From NCBI GenBank assembly GCA_964638815.1, contig CAZXBB010000299.1:1-21794 (forward strand): DNA of 21,794 nt, written 5' to 3'. A model generated the notes under the pieces. That model did not search any database, had not been told where the DNA came from, and worked only from the letters and a program-made list of their open reading frames with translations. Shown here one piece after another: positions 7,472-14,408 of the stretch; positions within the stretch are counted from its first letter, which is position 1; every line of letters begins with the position of its first letter. This DNA comes from CAZXBB01 sp964638815. GTDB taxonomy: Bacteria; Planctomycetota; Phycisphaerae; Phycisphaerales; SM1A02. The translations under genes were made by a program, and so were the position numbers.

Positions 7472-8524
7472 TCACGCGTCTGCGAAGGCCGCGACGGACA
7501 GGATCCGCGGCAGCGTGCACGGGATCTCCCGCCACGACTCGCCCGCGTCGGCCGAGAAGTGAAGCGATCCCGATGTCGTCCCCACGTACACGCCGCACGG
7601 GTCGAGGCTGTCCGCGGCCATCGCCCCGCGGAGAACGCCCATGTACGCGTTCGATGACGGGAGACCGTTGCTGACCTCCTCCCAGGAGTCGGCCCCGTCG
7701 CGACTGCGGTACACGCTGAACCCGCCGTCCTTCGGCACGCGGTACTCGTCGCTCTCCAGCGGCACGACCCACAGCGTGCGCGTGCGCAGGTCCATCACGA
7801 TCGGGAAGCCGAACCACGACGGCAGCCCGTTCTCGACGCGCTCCCACGACTCGCCGCCGTCCGACGTCCGGAACATCCCGTTGTGCTCGCGGCGGTAGAT
7901 CCGGTTGGCGTCGTCGGGATCGGCCACGAGCGCGTGCACGCAGCGCCCGATCCCCTTGTGGTTCTTGTCCTCGATGACCGCCGGCACGCCGTCGTTCTTC
8001 TCGTGCCACGTCTTCCCGCCGTCGTCCGATCGGAAGACGCCGACGGCGGAGATGCCGACCCAGATGCGGTCGCGGTTCTTCGGATCGACGAGGATCGCGT
8101 GGGCGCACAGGCCGCCCGCGCCGGGGAACCACGCGGCGCGCGTCTCGTGCTCGTTCAGCCCCTGGACAGGCTGCCATGACTCGCCCTTGTCGTCGCTGGC
8201 GAAGAGCCCCGCCTCGTCGACGCCCAGGAACCAGCGGTCGCCCGTCGCGTCGATCCGCCAGACCTGGTTCAGCTTGCGCTCGCTGCCCTTCGGCCACGCG
8301 GGCCCGTGCTCGACCTGCCGCCACGATTCGAGGTCGTCGCTGAGATGCACGGCGGCGCCGTAGACGTCGCTCGCGGTCGCGGCGACGAAGCGATTGCCGT
8401 TGCGCGTCGCGGCGGTGAGCTTCCAGCCCTTGAACACGGGACCGTCGATGGACCATTCGCGGCGATCGTCGGAGCGGAGGACGAAGCCGCCCTTGGTAGT
8501 GCCGACGAGGACGGAGATGGGCAT
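7472..8524 (-). CDS. Asp-box (BNR/sialidase-like) beta-propeller protein
   Basis: 350 residues from the ATG at 8524, chosen because GGAGAA lies a few nt upstream and because the extension upstream is encoded by short repeats. The protein carries at least five Asp boxes of the form S-x-D-x-G-x-[ST]-W: SDDKGESW, SDDGGKTW, TSDGGESW, SRDGADSW and SADAGESW, one per propeller blade. Sialidases, sortilin-like (VPS10) proteins and photosystem assembly factors share this fold; the sialidase Arg triad was not established, so no enzymatic activity is claimed. There is no signal peptide ('MPISVLVGTTKGGFVLRSDD'), which argues for a cytosolic role. It forms a unit with the MoaD/ThiS-like gene 4 bp downstream, a pairing I recall from other genomes. 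Confidence 0.82.
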   Translation of the reverse strand: MPISVLVGTTKGGFVLRSDDRREWSIDGPVFKGWKLTAATRNGNRFVAATASDVYGAAVHLSDDLESWRQVEHGPAWPKGSERKLNQVWRIDATGDRWFLGVDEAGLFASDDKGESWQPVQGLNEHETRAAWFPGAGGLCAHAILVDPKNRDRIWVGISAVGVFRSDDGGKTWHEKNDGVPAVIEDKNHKGIGRCVHALVADPDDANRIYRREHNGMFRTSDGGESWERVENGLPSWFGFPIVMDLRTRTLWVVPLESDEYRVPKDGGFSVYRSRDGADSWEEVSNGLPSSNAYMGVLRGAMAADSLDPCGVYVGTTSGSLHFSADAGESWREIPCTLPRILSVAAFADA

Positions 8525-8564
8525 GGGTTTCTCCGGGACTCGGGTATGAGGAACTCGGGAATCG

Positions 8565-8596
8565 GACTCGGGATCGGGACTCGGGATCGGGACTCG
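8565..8596. repeat. 13-bp tandem repeat (gactcgggatcgg), 2.5 copies
   Basis: Two identical 13-bp units (8565-8577, 8578-8590) plus six bases of a third. They lie about 40 bp upstream of the beta-propeller start codon, in the gap behind the sigma factor gene. The flanking sequence (cgggactcgggtatgaggaactcgggaatc) has more degenerate copies. Confidence 0.8.
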
Positions 8597-8690
8597 CAAA
8601 GAGAGCCTCGGGAGCGCGGTGCCCGACGCCCGTCCTGGAAGCCCTTCGCCGTCGGTCCGCGACCGTCTCACGAAATCCGGCCCCCCGGTC

Positions 8691-8720
8691 CGTCATTCCG
8701 TCATTCCGTCATTCCGTCAT
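8691..8720. repeat. 8-bp tandem repeat (cgtcattc), 3.75 copies
   Basis: Three perfect units at 8691, 8699 and 8707 and six bases of a fourth. The last partial unit includes the TGA stop codon of the sigma factor gene (8717-8719, reverse strand), so the repeat begins exactly at the 3' end of that gene. Confidence 0.9.
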
Positions 8721-9310
8721 GCCCCCGGTCCCTGCGCTTTGCGCCGCGGCCCCAGGAACTGCGCCAGGTACGCCATCTCCTCCTCCATCTGCTCCGGCGT
8801 CGCACACGTCATCGCCACCTCGTACCGGATCAGCGCGGCGAGCTTCTTCCTCGCGATCCAGAGGCGGTTGCGGCTCTGCGGCTCCCCCGCGATGTGCCCG
8901 CGCAGGACGTCGAAATACGGCGATCCCTGCTCACGCAGGCGGTCGAGGGCGCGGTCGGTGAGGTTCAGCGCCCACGCGTGGTCGAACTCGGCGTCGCGAT
9001 CCGGCGGCTCGAGGTCTTCGACGACGACTTCCCTCTTCCTGCGGAGGTGGTCCTGGAGCACGTGCGTCGTGACCGTGAGCAGCAGGCTCCGGAACCGCCC
9101 GCGGTGGCGGTCGGCCTTCGCGAGCACGCCGCCGCGCAGCACGCGGACGAACACCTCCTGGGTGAGGTCCTCGGCGCCGCGTCCGCGGAATCCCTTTCGC
9201 TCGATGAATCGCAGCACCGGCTCGCGGTAGCGGGCGGCGAACTCCTCGAGCGCGACCGCGTCGCTTTCGCCGGCGTCGTGGATACGGGTCCAGATCGTGG
9301 TCGGGAACAC
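8717..9310 (-). CDS. ECF-type RNA polymerase sigma factor (planctomycete-like) with shortened region 4
   Basis: 197 residues from the GTG at 9310. This start gives the N-terminus M-FPTTIWTRIHDA, matching the 'FPTT.W' opening typical of planctomycete ECF factors, whereas the upstream extension is only Arg/Ser-rich. Region 2 spans about 20-90: 'AEDLTQEVFVRVL' (promoter -10/core binding), then 'GRFRSLLLTVTTHVLQDHLRRKRE'-type melting helix. Region 4 is recognisable by 'NRLWIARKKLAALIRYEV' near residues 147-164, but the segment usually forming the first helix of its HTH, between 'IAGEP' and 'SRNRLW', seems about a dozen residues short. It lacks an obvious anti-sigma partner; the porin gene ends 49 bp upstream on the same strand and a Ser/Thr kinase is divergent beyond it, which fits kinase-linked ECF regulation known in planctomycetes. 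Confidence 0.85.
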   Translation of the reverse strand: MFPTTIWTRIHDAGESDAVALEEFAARYREPVLRFIERKGFRGRGAEDLTQEVFVRVLRGGVLAKADRHRGRFRSLLLTVTTHVLQDHLRRKREVVVEDLEPPDRDAEFDHAWALNLTDRALDRLREQGSPYFDVLRGHIAGEPQSRNRLWIARKKLAALIRYEVAMTCATPEQMEEEMAYLAQFLGPRRKAQGPGA

Positions 9311-9316
9311 GCCGAC

Positions 9317-9322
9317 AGGGTA
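9317..9322 (-). promoter_or_regulatory. -10-like hexamer (TACCCT) 6 nt before the sigma factor GTG
   Basis: On the reverse strand TACCCT ends 6 nt before the GTG at 9310, with no Shine-Dalgarno in between. The spacing suggests a transcript beginning at or close to the start codon. It is in the 49-bp gap after the porin gene, so the sigma gene could have its own promoter. No -35 match is seen. Confidence 0.35.
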
Positions 9323-9359
9323 CCGACGCGGGCGTGAGCGTGACGCCCGGCGCCGCGGC

Positions 9360-10682
9360 TCAGAACATGAGCTGGACCTGCGACCGCACAACGACCTGGC
9401 CGTCCGTCCCGGCGGGATCGGAGCGCCAGCCGGCGCCCGTGGCGGCGAAGGTGGACGTTACCGGATCGAACCCGTAGCCGACGTCCGTCGTCCACTTCAG
9501 ATTGTGGCGGTTCCAGTACTTCGTCGCGCCGACGGTGAGGAGCGTCAGATCGTCGGCCGAGTCGTCGTCGCCCCCCTCGAACCGGGCGAACGCCTCGATG
9601 TCCCCGGTGACGAACACGCCGCCCTGGAGGACGAAGATGACGACGTCGGTCTCGCTGCCGGAATCGCGATCGACGTGTCGCCCGCCGACCGCGGCGTAAA
9701 GGTGCGCGCCGGAGAACTCGGCGGAGACGTCGAACGTCCACCGAAGCTCGTCGGCACGGTCGGCGAGCCCCGCGCCGAACTCGCCGCGCTGGTAGTACAC
9801 GCCGCCGCCGACGAGCAGGCCGGGATCGCCGTCAGGCCATCCCTGGAAGTCGTTGAACTGCCGCCGCGCCCCGGCGAGCAGCAGCTCGGCCCGCGCGCTG
9901 AGCGCGAACTCGGTGCTCACGAGCAGGCCGGCGCCGGCCGGCAACGCGGGGAGGTTCGCGCCGTTGTCGCCGTCGTTGAGGCTGCCGCGCACCAGCAGTC
10001 GGTCCCATGTCCAGTCGATCTCCACGCCCTGCGATCGGGTGAGCTCGAGCACCCCGTGCGCGATGGCCCGCTCGACGGCGGTCGTGCGGAAGGTGGAGAC
10101 GTTCGCCTCTCGCGTGAAGGGGGCACGGAACTGGCCGGCGGCGAGCCCCAGGCCGTTCCCCAGGTCCTTGCGCAGGATGGCATCCTCCAGGATCAGCGAA
10201 CCGCCCCCCCGCGCGAACGTCGCCTGGAACTTGTACGTGAGCGACGGGTCGAGCACGTGCCCGGAGAAGATCGTGCGCACCCGGCGCGTTTCGAAGCCGC
10301 CCTGTGTCGTGTCGGTGACGCCGGCCGCGTCGTCCTGGACGCTCACGACGTAACGGAGCTGGAGACGCCCCTCGATCTCGAGACGGAACGCGCCGTCGGC
10401 GCTCGCGATGAACGGGTGGCCGTCCCAGCCCGCAGTAACCCCGTCCCGCAGGAGACTGGCACGCGTGTCGGCATCCGCGAGCACATCGCACACGAGCCCG
10501 CGTATCTCCAGCGCCCGCTCCTGCGTGAGCCACGCATCGTCACGTCGCGCCGCCTCGAGCTGCGCGAGCTCCGCCTCGAGCCGTTCGAGCCGCGTGTCGT
10601 GATCGGCGTGGTCGCCCGTGGCGGGGGCCATGGGGAGGGACAGCGCCAGGAACAATCCAGCCGGCAGGGTGACCAGGAGCAT
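9360..10682 (-). CDS. Outer-membrane porin, phosphate-selective porin O/P-like
   Basis: 440 residues. GAGGA lies about 6 nt before the ATG at 10682 and a short signal peptide follows (LLVTLPAGLFLALSLPMAPATG). Residues about 28-70 form a Glu/Arg/Leu-rich coiled coil (TRLERLEAELAQLEAARR), as in many planctomycete and proteobacterial porins. From about residue 95 the chain is made of alternating amphipathic strands (for example RLEIEGRLQLRYVVSV, LTYKFQATFARG, LWWW-free strands with short turns) and it ends in ...VVVRSQVQLMF, a terminal Phe as used by the BAM assembly machinery. The layout fits the OprO/OprP porin family, but the solute is unknown. It is divergent from the Ser/Thr kinase (82-bp gap) and upstream of the sigma factor gene. 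Confidence 0.82.
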   Translation of the reverse strand: MLLVTLPAGLFLALSLPMAPATGDHADHDTRLERLEAELAQLEAARRDDAWLTQERALEIRGLVCDVLADADTRASLLRDGVTAGWDGHPFIASADGAFRLEIEGRLQLRYVVSVQDDAAGVTDTTQGGFETRRVRTIFSGHVLDPSLTYKFQATFARGGGSLILEDAILRKDLGNGLGLAAGQFRAPFTREANVSTFRTTAVERAIAHGVLELTRSQGVEIDWTWDRLLVRGSLNDGDNGANLPALPAGAGLLVSTEFALSARAELLLAGARRQFNDFQGWPDGDPGLLVGGGVYYQRGEFGAGLADRADELRWTFDVSAEFSGAHLYAAVGGRHVDRDSGSETDVVIFVLQGGVFVTGDIEAFARFEGGDDDSADDLTLLTVGATKYWNRHNLKWTTDVGYGFDPVTSTFAATGAGWRSDPAGTDGQVVVRSQVQLMF

Positions 10683-10725
10683 GTGTGGTCCTCGGCGCGT
10701 GGGGTGGGGTGCGGGTGCGGGACGC

Positions 10726-10754
10726 AGCGTACACCTTGCGGGGCAGGACTACAA
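10726..10754 (-). promoter_or_regulatory. Candidate sigma70-type promoter of the porin gene
   Basis: On the reverse strand TTGTAG (10754-10749) and TACGCT (10731-10726) are separated by exactly 17 bp. Transcription would begin near 10719, leaving a leader of about 37 nt that includes the GAGGA ribosome binding site. The -35 hexamer overlaps the -10-like TACAAT of the divergent kinase gene. Confidence 0.45.
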
Positions 10755-10755
10755 T
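10750..10755 (+). promoter_or_regulatory. -10-like hexamer (TACAAT) of the kinase gene
   Basis: TACAAT matches the TATAAT consensus at five of six positions and ends 9 nt before the ATG at 10765, so the mRNA would have almost no leader. No Shine-Dalgarno lies at a usable distance. It overlaps the -35 hexamer of the divergent porin promoter. Confidence 0.5.
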
Positions 10756-10764
10756 CGCGGCACC

Positions 10765-12918
10765 ATGGACGAGACGCGATCGCTGGCGCGCGGCGTGATC
10801 GAGAGCGGTCTGCTCGACCGCGCGACGCTGCTGAGCGGGGACGACGCGTCGCGGACGGCCCCCGCCGGCTACGAACTCATCCGCTTCATCGGCCGCGGCG
10901 GAGGCGGGTCGGTGCACCTCGCGCGGGACACGCGGCTCGACCGGCCCGTCGCGATCAAGTTCCTTGCCGACGCCGGGCCCGCCGACGTCGAGCGATTCCG
11001 CCGCGAAGCGCGGTTCGCGGCCCGCCTCGAATGCCCGTCGATCGTCCAGATCTACGAGCTGGGCGAGACGGACGGCGAGCCGTACATCGCCATGCAGTAC
11101 CTCGACGGCGGCAACCTCGGCGAGGCACACCTCGACCATGCCGGCGTCGCCCGCGTCATGCGCGAGGTGGCCGCGGCGGTCGGCTACGCGCACCGGGAGG
11201 GCATCGTTCATCGCGACCTCAAGCCCGCGAACATCCTGCTGGATCGCAGCGGCCGCGCCTACGTCGCCGATTTCGGCATCGCCCGCGATCTGCGGGGCCG
11301 CGTGGGGGAGACGATGAGCCGCGACGGGCAGATCATGGGCACGCCGGGCCTCATGCCGCCGGAGCAGGCGCGGGGCGAGATCCAGTCGATCGACGCCCGC
11401 AGCGACATCTACGCCTTCGGAGCGACGCTGTATCACAAGCTGACCGGGCGGTACCCGTTCGCCGCGACCAACGTCGTCGACGCGCTCCATGCCGTGCTGC
11501 ACGACGACTTTCCCATGCCCCGCTCGCTCGACACCGGCATTCCCCGCGCGCTCGAGGCGATCATCGTGCGCTGCATGCAGAAGAACCGCGCGGATCGCTA
11601 CCAGAACATGGGCGAGGTGGTCGCCGCGCTCGACGCGTTTCTCGAGGGCGCGGATCGGCCCATCACGAACGCGTGGTTCGCGCGCCTCGTCGCGCAGCGC
11701 GAGGATGCCCCGGCCCCGCCCGGCGAGGACGTGACGTCGCTCGAGGCCGACTGGGCCGCCGGCCTGGGAATCGTGCGCGAGCTCGCCGCGTGGGACGCGG
11801 ACCTCTACCGGGTGTCGGGCTCGCTGGAACGCTCGTTCGCGCGTCTCGACGCCCTGCGCGGGAGGCTCGAGGCGGTGCTCGCGGAACGTCCCGAGCTGGC
11901 GTGGGCGCGGTTCTACCGCGGCGTCGTGCTCTTCCGCGGCGGGCGGCTGCACGCGGCCGTCGAGGAGATGGAGCGCGCCATCGATCGGGTGAAGGACCCC
12001 GCCGGAGCGTACTTCGAGCTGGGGCGTCTCTACCTGGCGATCTACCTGCGCGAGCACCACGACGCGCATCGGCACATCTCGCAGATCGGCGTTGACCACG
12101 GCCTCGACTCCGCCCGCGCGCGGCTGGAGCAGGCGCTGGTCGCATTCCAGGAAGCGCAGCGGTTCGAAGGCGACCTCGCATCCTGGCATCGCGATTACGC
12201 GGCGGCCGTCACGCACCTCGCCGACGGCGACTACGACGCGTGCGTGGCGGCGTGTGACGCCGTGCTTGACGACGACCCGGACATCGAGGAGCTGTGGAAG
12301 CTGCGCGGAGACGCGCTGCGTCTGGCGGGACGCGATCCCTTCGCCAGCTACGAGCGAGCCGTCACCGTGCGTCGCTCCTACTTCGAGGCGTACTTCGCCG
12401 GCGCGGAGGCACACCTCGCCGCCGGGCAGCGCGTCGAGGCCCGCGCCGCGCTCGAGCGCGCGGTGGAGATCCACCCCCGGTTCGCGGACGCCCTCGCCCT
12501 GCTCGCGAAGACGTGCCTGGAAGAGGCGCGACACGGGCCGGCCCCGCAGCGTCTGGAGGAGGGGCGCCGCCTCGCCGAGCGGGCGCTCGAGATGACGCGA
12601 TCGAGCTACGACGCCGCTGTGACGCTCGCGGAGATTCACCTCGAACGTGGCCGCCAGTCCGCCGGGAACGACGGCTGGTACGTCGACGCCCTCGCCGCGC
12701 TCGAGTCGGCGGGCGCCTGCCCGGGGTGTCAGAACCGCGTCAACCTCCTGACGGCACATGCGCATCTCCGGCACGCCCGCGAGCGTCGCGCCCGGGGCGA
12801 AAGCGTGGACGACCTGCTCGGTCTCGCCGTCGCGCTGTCCCGGAACGTGCTCGAGGTGGAGCCCGGCAACGCCGCATGGCAGGCCGTGCGGTCCGAGGCC
12901 GGTGCGGGCGCGACCTGA
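10765..12918 (+). CDS. Soluble Hanks-type Ser/Thr protein kinase with C-terminal TPR-like region
   Basis: 717 residues from the ATG at 10765; the frame is open further upstream, but that extension overlaps the porin 5' end and its promoter. Kinase domain about 36-295: Gly-rich loop GRGGGGSV (43-50), VAIK with ATP-binding K65, E81 of helix C, catalytic HRDLKPANILL (149-159), metal-binding DFG (169-171), PPEQ at 198-201 in place of APE, and SDIYAFG (213-219). All catalytic residues are present, so activity is expected. From about 390 to the end, helical pairs such as 'ARFYRGVVLFRGGRLHAAVEEMERAI' type segments indicate TPR-like repeats for protein binding. No transmembrane helix is visible, so it should be cytosolic. 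The divergent porin and the ECF sigma gene beyond it are possible functional partners. Confidence 0.93.
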   Translation: MDETRSLARGVIESGLLDRATLLSGDDASRTAPAGYELIRFIGRGGGGSVHLARDTRLDRPVAIKFLADAGPADVERFRREARFAARLECPSIVQIYELGETDGEPYIAMQYLDGGNLGEAHLDHAGVARVMREVAAAVGYAHREGIVHRDLKPANILLDRSGRAYVADFGIARDLRGRVGETMSRDGQIMGTPGLMPPEQARGEIQSIDARSDIYAFGATLYHKLTGRYPFAATNVVDALHAVLHDDFPMPRSLDTGIPRALEAIIVRCMQKNRADRYQNMGEVVAALDAFLEGADRPITNAWFARLVAQREDAPAPPGEDVTSLEADWAAGLGIVRELAAWDADLYRVSGSLERSFARLDALRGRLEAVLAERPELAWARFYRGVVLFRGGRLHAAVEEMERAIDRVKDPAGAYFELGRLYLAIYLREHHDAHRHISQIGVDHGLDSARARLEQALVAFQEAQRFEGDLASWHRDYAAAVTHLADGDYDACVAACDAVLDDDPDIEELWKLRGDALRLAGRDPFASYERAVTVRRSYFEAYFAGAEAHLAAGQRVEARAALERAVEIHPRFADALALLAKTCLEEARHGPAPQRLEEGRRLAERALEMTRSSYDAAVTLAEIHLERGRQSAGNDGWYVDALAALESAGACPGCQNRVNLLTAHAHLRHARERRARGESVDDLLGLAVALSRNVLEVEPGNAAWQAVRSEAGAGAT

Positions 12919-12958
12919 GCGACGGTCGCGGGCGGGCGCCCCGCACACGGCTCGGGTA

Positions 12959-12964
12959 TACGCT
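12959..12964 (+). promoter_or_regulatory. -10-like hexamer (TACGCT) of the nitroreductase gene
   Basis: TACGCT, inside the AT-rich word GGTATACGCT, ends exactly 6 nt before the ATG at 12971. No Shine-Dalgarno is present in the 52-bp gap after the kinase gene. The placement fits a leaderless mRNA; no -35 element is recognisable. Confidence 0.35.
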
Positions 12965-12970
12965 GACCGC

Positions 12971-13711
12971 ATGAACGACATGATGACGCTCATGCGCCGG
13001 CACCGTTCCATCCGCAAGTATGCCGAGACCCCCATACCGGAGGCCCACGTGCGCGCGGCCGTCGAGACGGGCCAGGCCGCGTCGACGAGCTCCGCCGTGC
13101 AGTCGTACTGCCTTATCCACGTCACCGGCCCGGCCGAGCGCGAACGGCTGGTCGAGCTCACCGGCGGCCAGGAGAAGGTCGCACGCTGCGGCGCGTTCTT
13201 CGCGGTCTGCGGAGACACGCGGCGCCATCGCCTCATCAACGCCCGCGCCGGGCGGCCCTACGACGCGCAGCTCGAGGCATTCCTGCTGGCGGTCATCGAC
13301 GCGACGCTCTTCGCGCAGAACCTCGTGCTCGCGTTCGAGTCGATGGGCTACGGCATCTGCTACATCGGCGGCCTGCGCAACCAGCTCCCCGAGGTCGATG
13401 CGCTTCTCGGGCTGCCGGAAGGGGTGTACCCGCTGTACGGCCTCTGCGTCGGCGTCCCCGCCGAGATGCCGGACGCGCGACCGCGGCTGCCCGTCGACGC
13501 CGTGCTCTTCCGCGACCGGTATCCCCTCGACGAGGCGGTGCTCCGGGTCACCGACGAGTACGACGAGCAATACGCGCGCTACATGATCGACCGCGGCGTG
13601 GACCCCGCGAAGCTGCGGACCTGGTCGGTCGCGATGTGCGAGAAGTTCGCCGGCTCGCAGCGCGATGACATCGGCGCCTACTATCGTTCCAAGGGCGCGG
13701 ATCTTTCGTAG
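12971..13711 (+). CDS. FMN-dependent nitroreductase family oxidoreductase (NfsA/FRP-like)
   Basis: 246 residues, the usual length of the NfsA-type flavin reductases. RRHRSIRKY at 9-17 is the N-terminal FMN phosphate-binding motif, 'QAASTSSAVQSY' at 35-46 matches the 'Q-A-P-S-S-x-x-x-Q' segment, and GYGICYIGGLRN (126-137) with 'PLYGLCVGVP' (154-163) are conserved core pieces. Such enzymes are homodimers that use NADPH to reduce nitro compounds, quinones or flavins. The start follows the N-terminal motif; the longer upstream frame overlaps the kinase 3' end and has no relatedness signal. The msrA gene starts 65 bp downstream, so the pair may form a redox/oxidative-stress unit. Confidence 0.9.
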   Translation: MNDMMTLMRRHRSIRKYAETPIPEAHVRAAVETGQAASTSSAVQSYCLIHVTGPAERERLVELTGGQEKVARCGAFFAVCGDTRRHRLINARAGRPYDAQLEAFLLAVIDATLFAQNLVLAFESMGYGICYIGGLRNQLPEVDALLGLPEGVYPLYGLCVGVPAEMPDARPRLPVDAVLFRDRYPLDEAVLRVTDEYDEQYARYMIDRGVDPAKLRTWSVAMCEKFAGSQRDDIGAYYRSKGADLS

Positions 13712-13741
13712 GATCCCGGCCCCGCAACCGGCAGCACGCAA

Positions 13742-13762
13742 CACTCAGGACTCAAGACTCAG
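13742..13762. repeat. 7-bp tandem repeat (gactcag-like), three copies
   Basis: Units cactcag, gactcaa and gactcag lie side by side in the 65-bp gap between the nitroreductase and msrA, ending 14 nt before the msrA start codon. They occupy the place where an msrA leader or ribosome binding site would be expected. Confidence 0.6.
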
Positions 13763-13776
13763 AACACGAGACGACC

Positions 13777-14247
13777 ATGCAGACTGCAACATTCGGCGCC
13801 GGCTGCTTCTGGGGCGTGGAAGAGACCTTCCGCCAGGTCGAGGGCGTCACGTCCACCGCCGTCGGCTATCTCGGCGGCACGATGGAGAGCCCGACCTACA
13901 AGGACGTCTGTACCGGCCGGACCGGTCACGCCGAAGTCGTGCAGATCGGGTACGACGCCGACGTCGTGCCCTACGAGAAGCTCCTCGACATATTCTGGTC
14001 AGCGCACGACCCGACGCAGAAGGACCGCCAGGGTCCCGACGTCGGCACGCAATATCGCTCGGCGATCTTCTTCCACACGCCGGAGCAGGAGCGCGCGGCC
14101 CGCGCGTCGAAGGACGCCCTCGCCGCGTCCGGCCGGTTCCGGCGCCCCATCGCGACGGAGATCACGCCGGCCTCGACGTTCTACCGCGCGGAGGAGTACC
14201 ACCAGCAGTACGTCGCGAAGGGCGGGCGGTCGTGCTCGCTGGGGTAG
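13777..14247 (+). CDS. msrA: Peptide-methionine (S)-S-oxide reductase MsrA
   Basis: 156 residues. GAGCFWG at 7-13 is the MsrA signature with nucleophilic C10; 'TGRTGHAEVVQIGYD' and 'FWSAHDPTQKDRQGPDVGTQYRS' are the conserved substrate-pocket stretches in order, and EYHQQY lies near the end. C153 near the C-terminus is a candidate recycling cysteine. The enzyme reduces methionine-S-sulfoxide in proteins using thioredoxin. No signal peptide is present, so it acts in the cytosol. No clear Shine-Dalgarno precedes the ATG at 13777; short heptamer repeats lie there instead, and co-transcription with the nitroreductase is likely. Confidence 0.96.
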   Translation: MQTATFGAGCFWGVEETFRQVEGVTSTAVGYLGGTMESPTYKDVCTGRTGHAEVVQIGYDADVVPYEKLLDIFWSAHDPTQKDRQGPDVGTQYRSAIFFHTPEQERAARASKDALAASGRFRRPIATEITPASTFYRAEEYHQQYVAKGGRSCSLG

Positions 14248-14291
14248 TCGGGGACGGTCTCGGGGGACGCGCGTCGCGCGGCCGCCCGGGG

Positions 14292-14351
14292 CGGCCGAGT
14301 CGCGCGGCCGAGTCGGGCGGCCGAGTCGCGCGGCCGAGTCGCGCGGCCGAC
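14292..14351. repeat. 13-bp tandem repeat (cggccgagtcgcg), 4.6 copies
   Basis: Units start at 14292, 14305, 14318, 14331 and 14344; one has a single C-to-G change and the last is partial. Each unit contains the palindrome CGGCCG. The array fills the gap between the convergent ends of msrA and the PEP carboxylase gene, where a terminator would be expected; no U-tract hairpin is seen. Confidence 0.9.
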
Positions 14352-14408
14352 CCGGGGAGACCGGACGCCGCCCGGCCTTGATGCCCAGGACCGCGGCACC
14401 GCTCATGC

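Noticed and set aside
9297..12095. 932-codon forward open frame across the porin and the start of the kinase
   Set aside because: Antisense to the porin, then out of frame with the kinase, with no recognisable domain or plausible start site.
10540..13239. 899-codon reverse open frame antisense to the kinase
   Set aside because: The forward kinase has every catalytic motif; the reverse frame is compositionally biased and crosses two gene boundaries.
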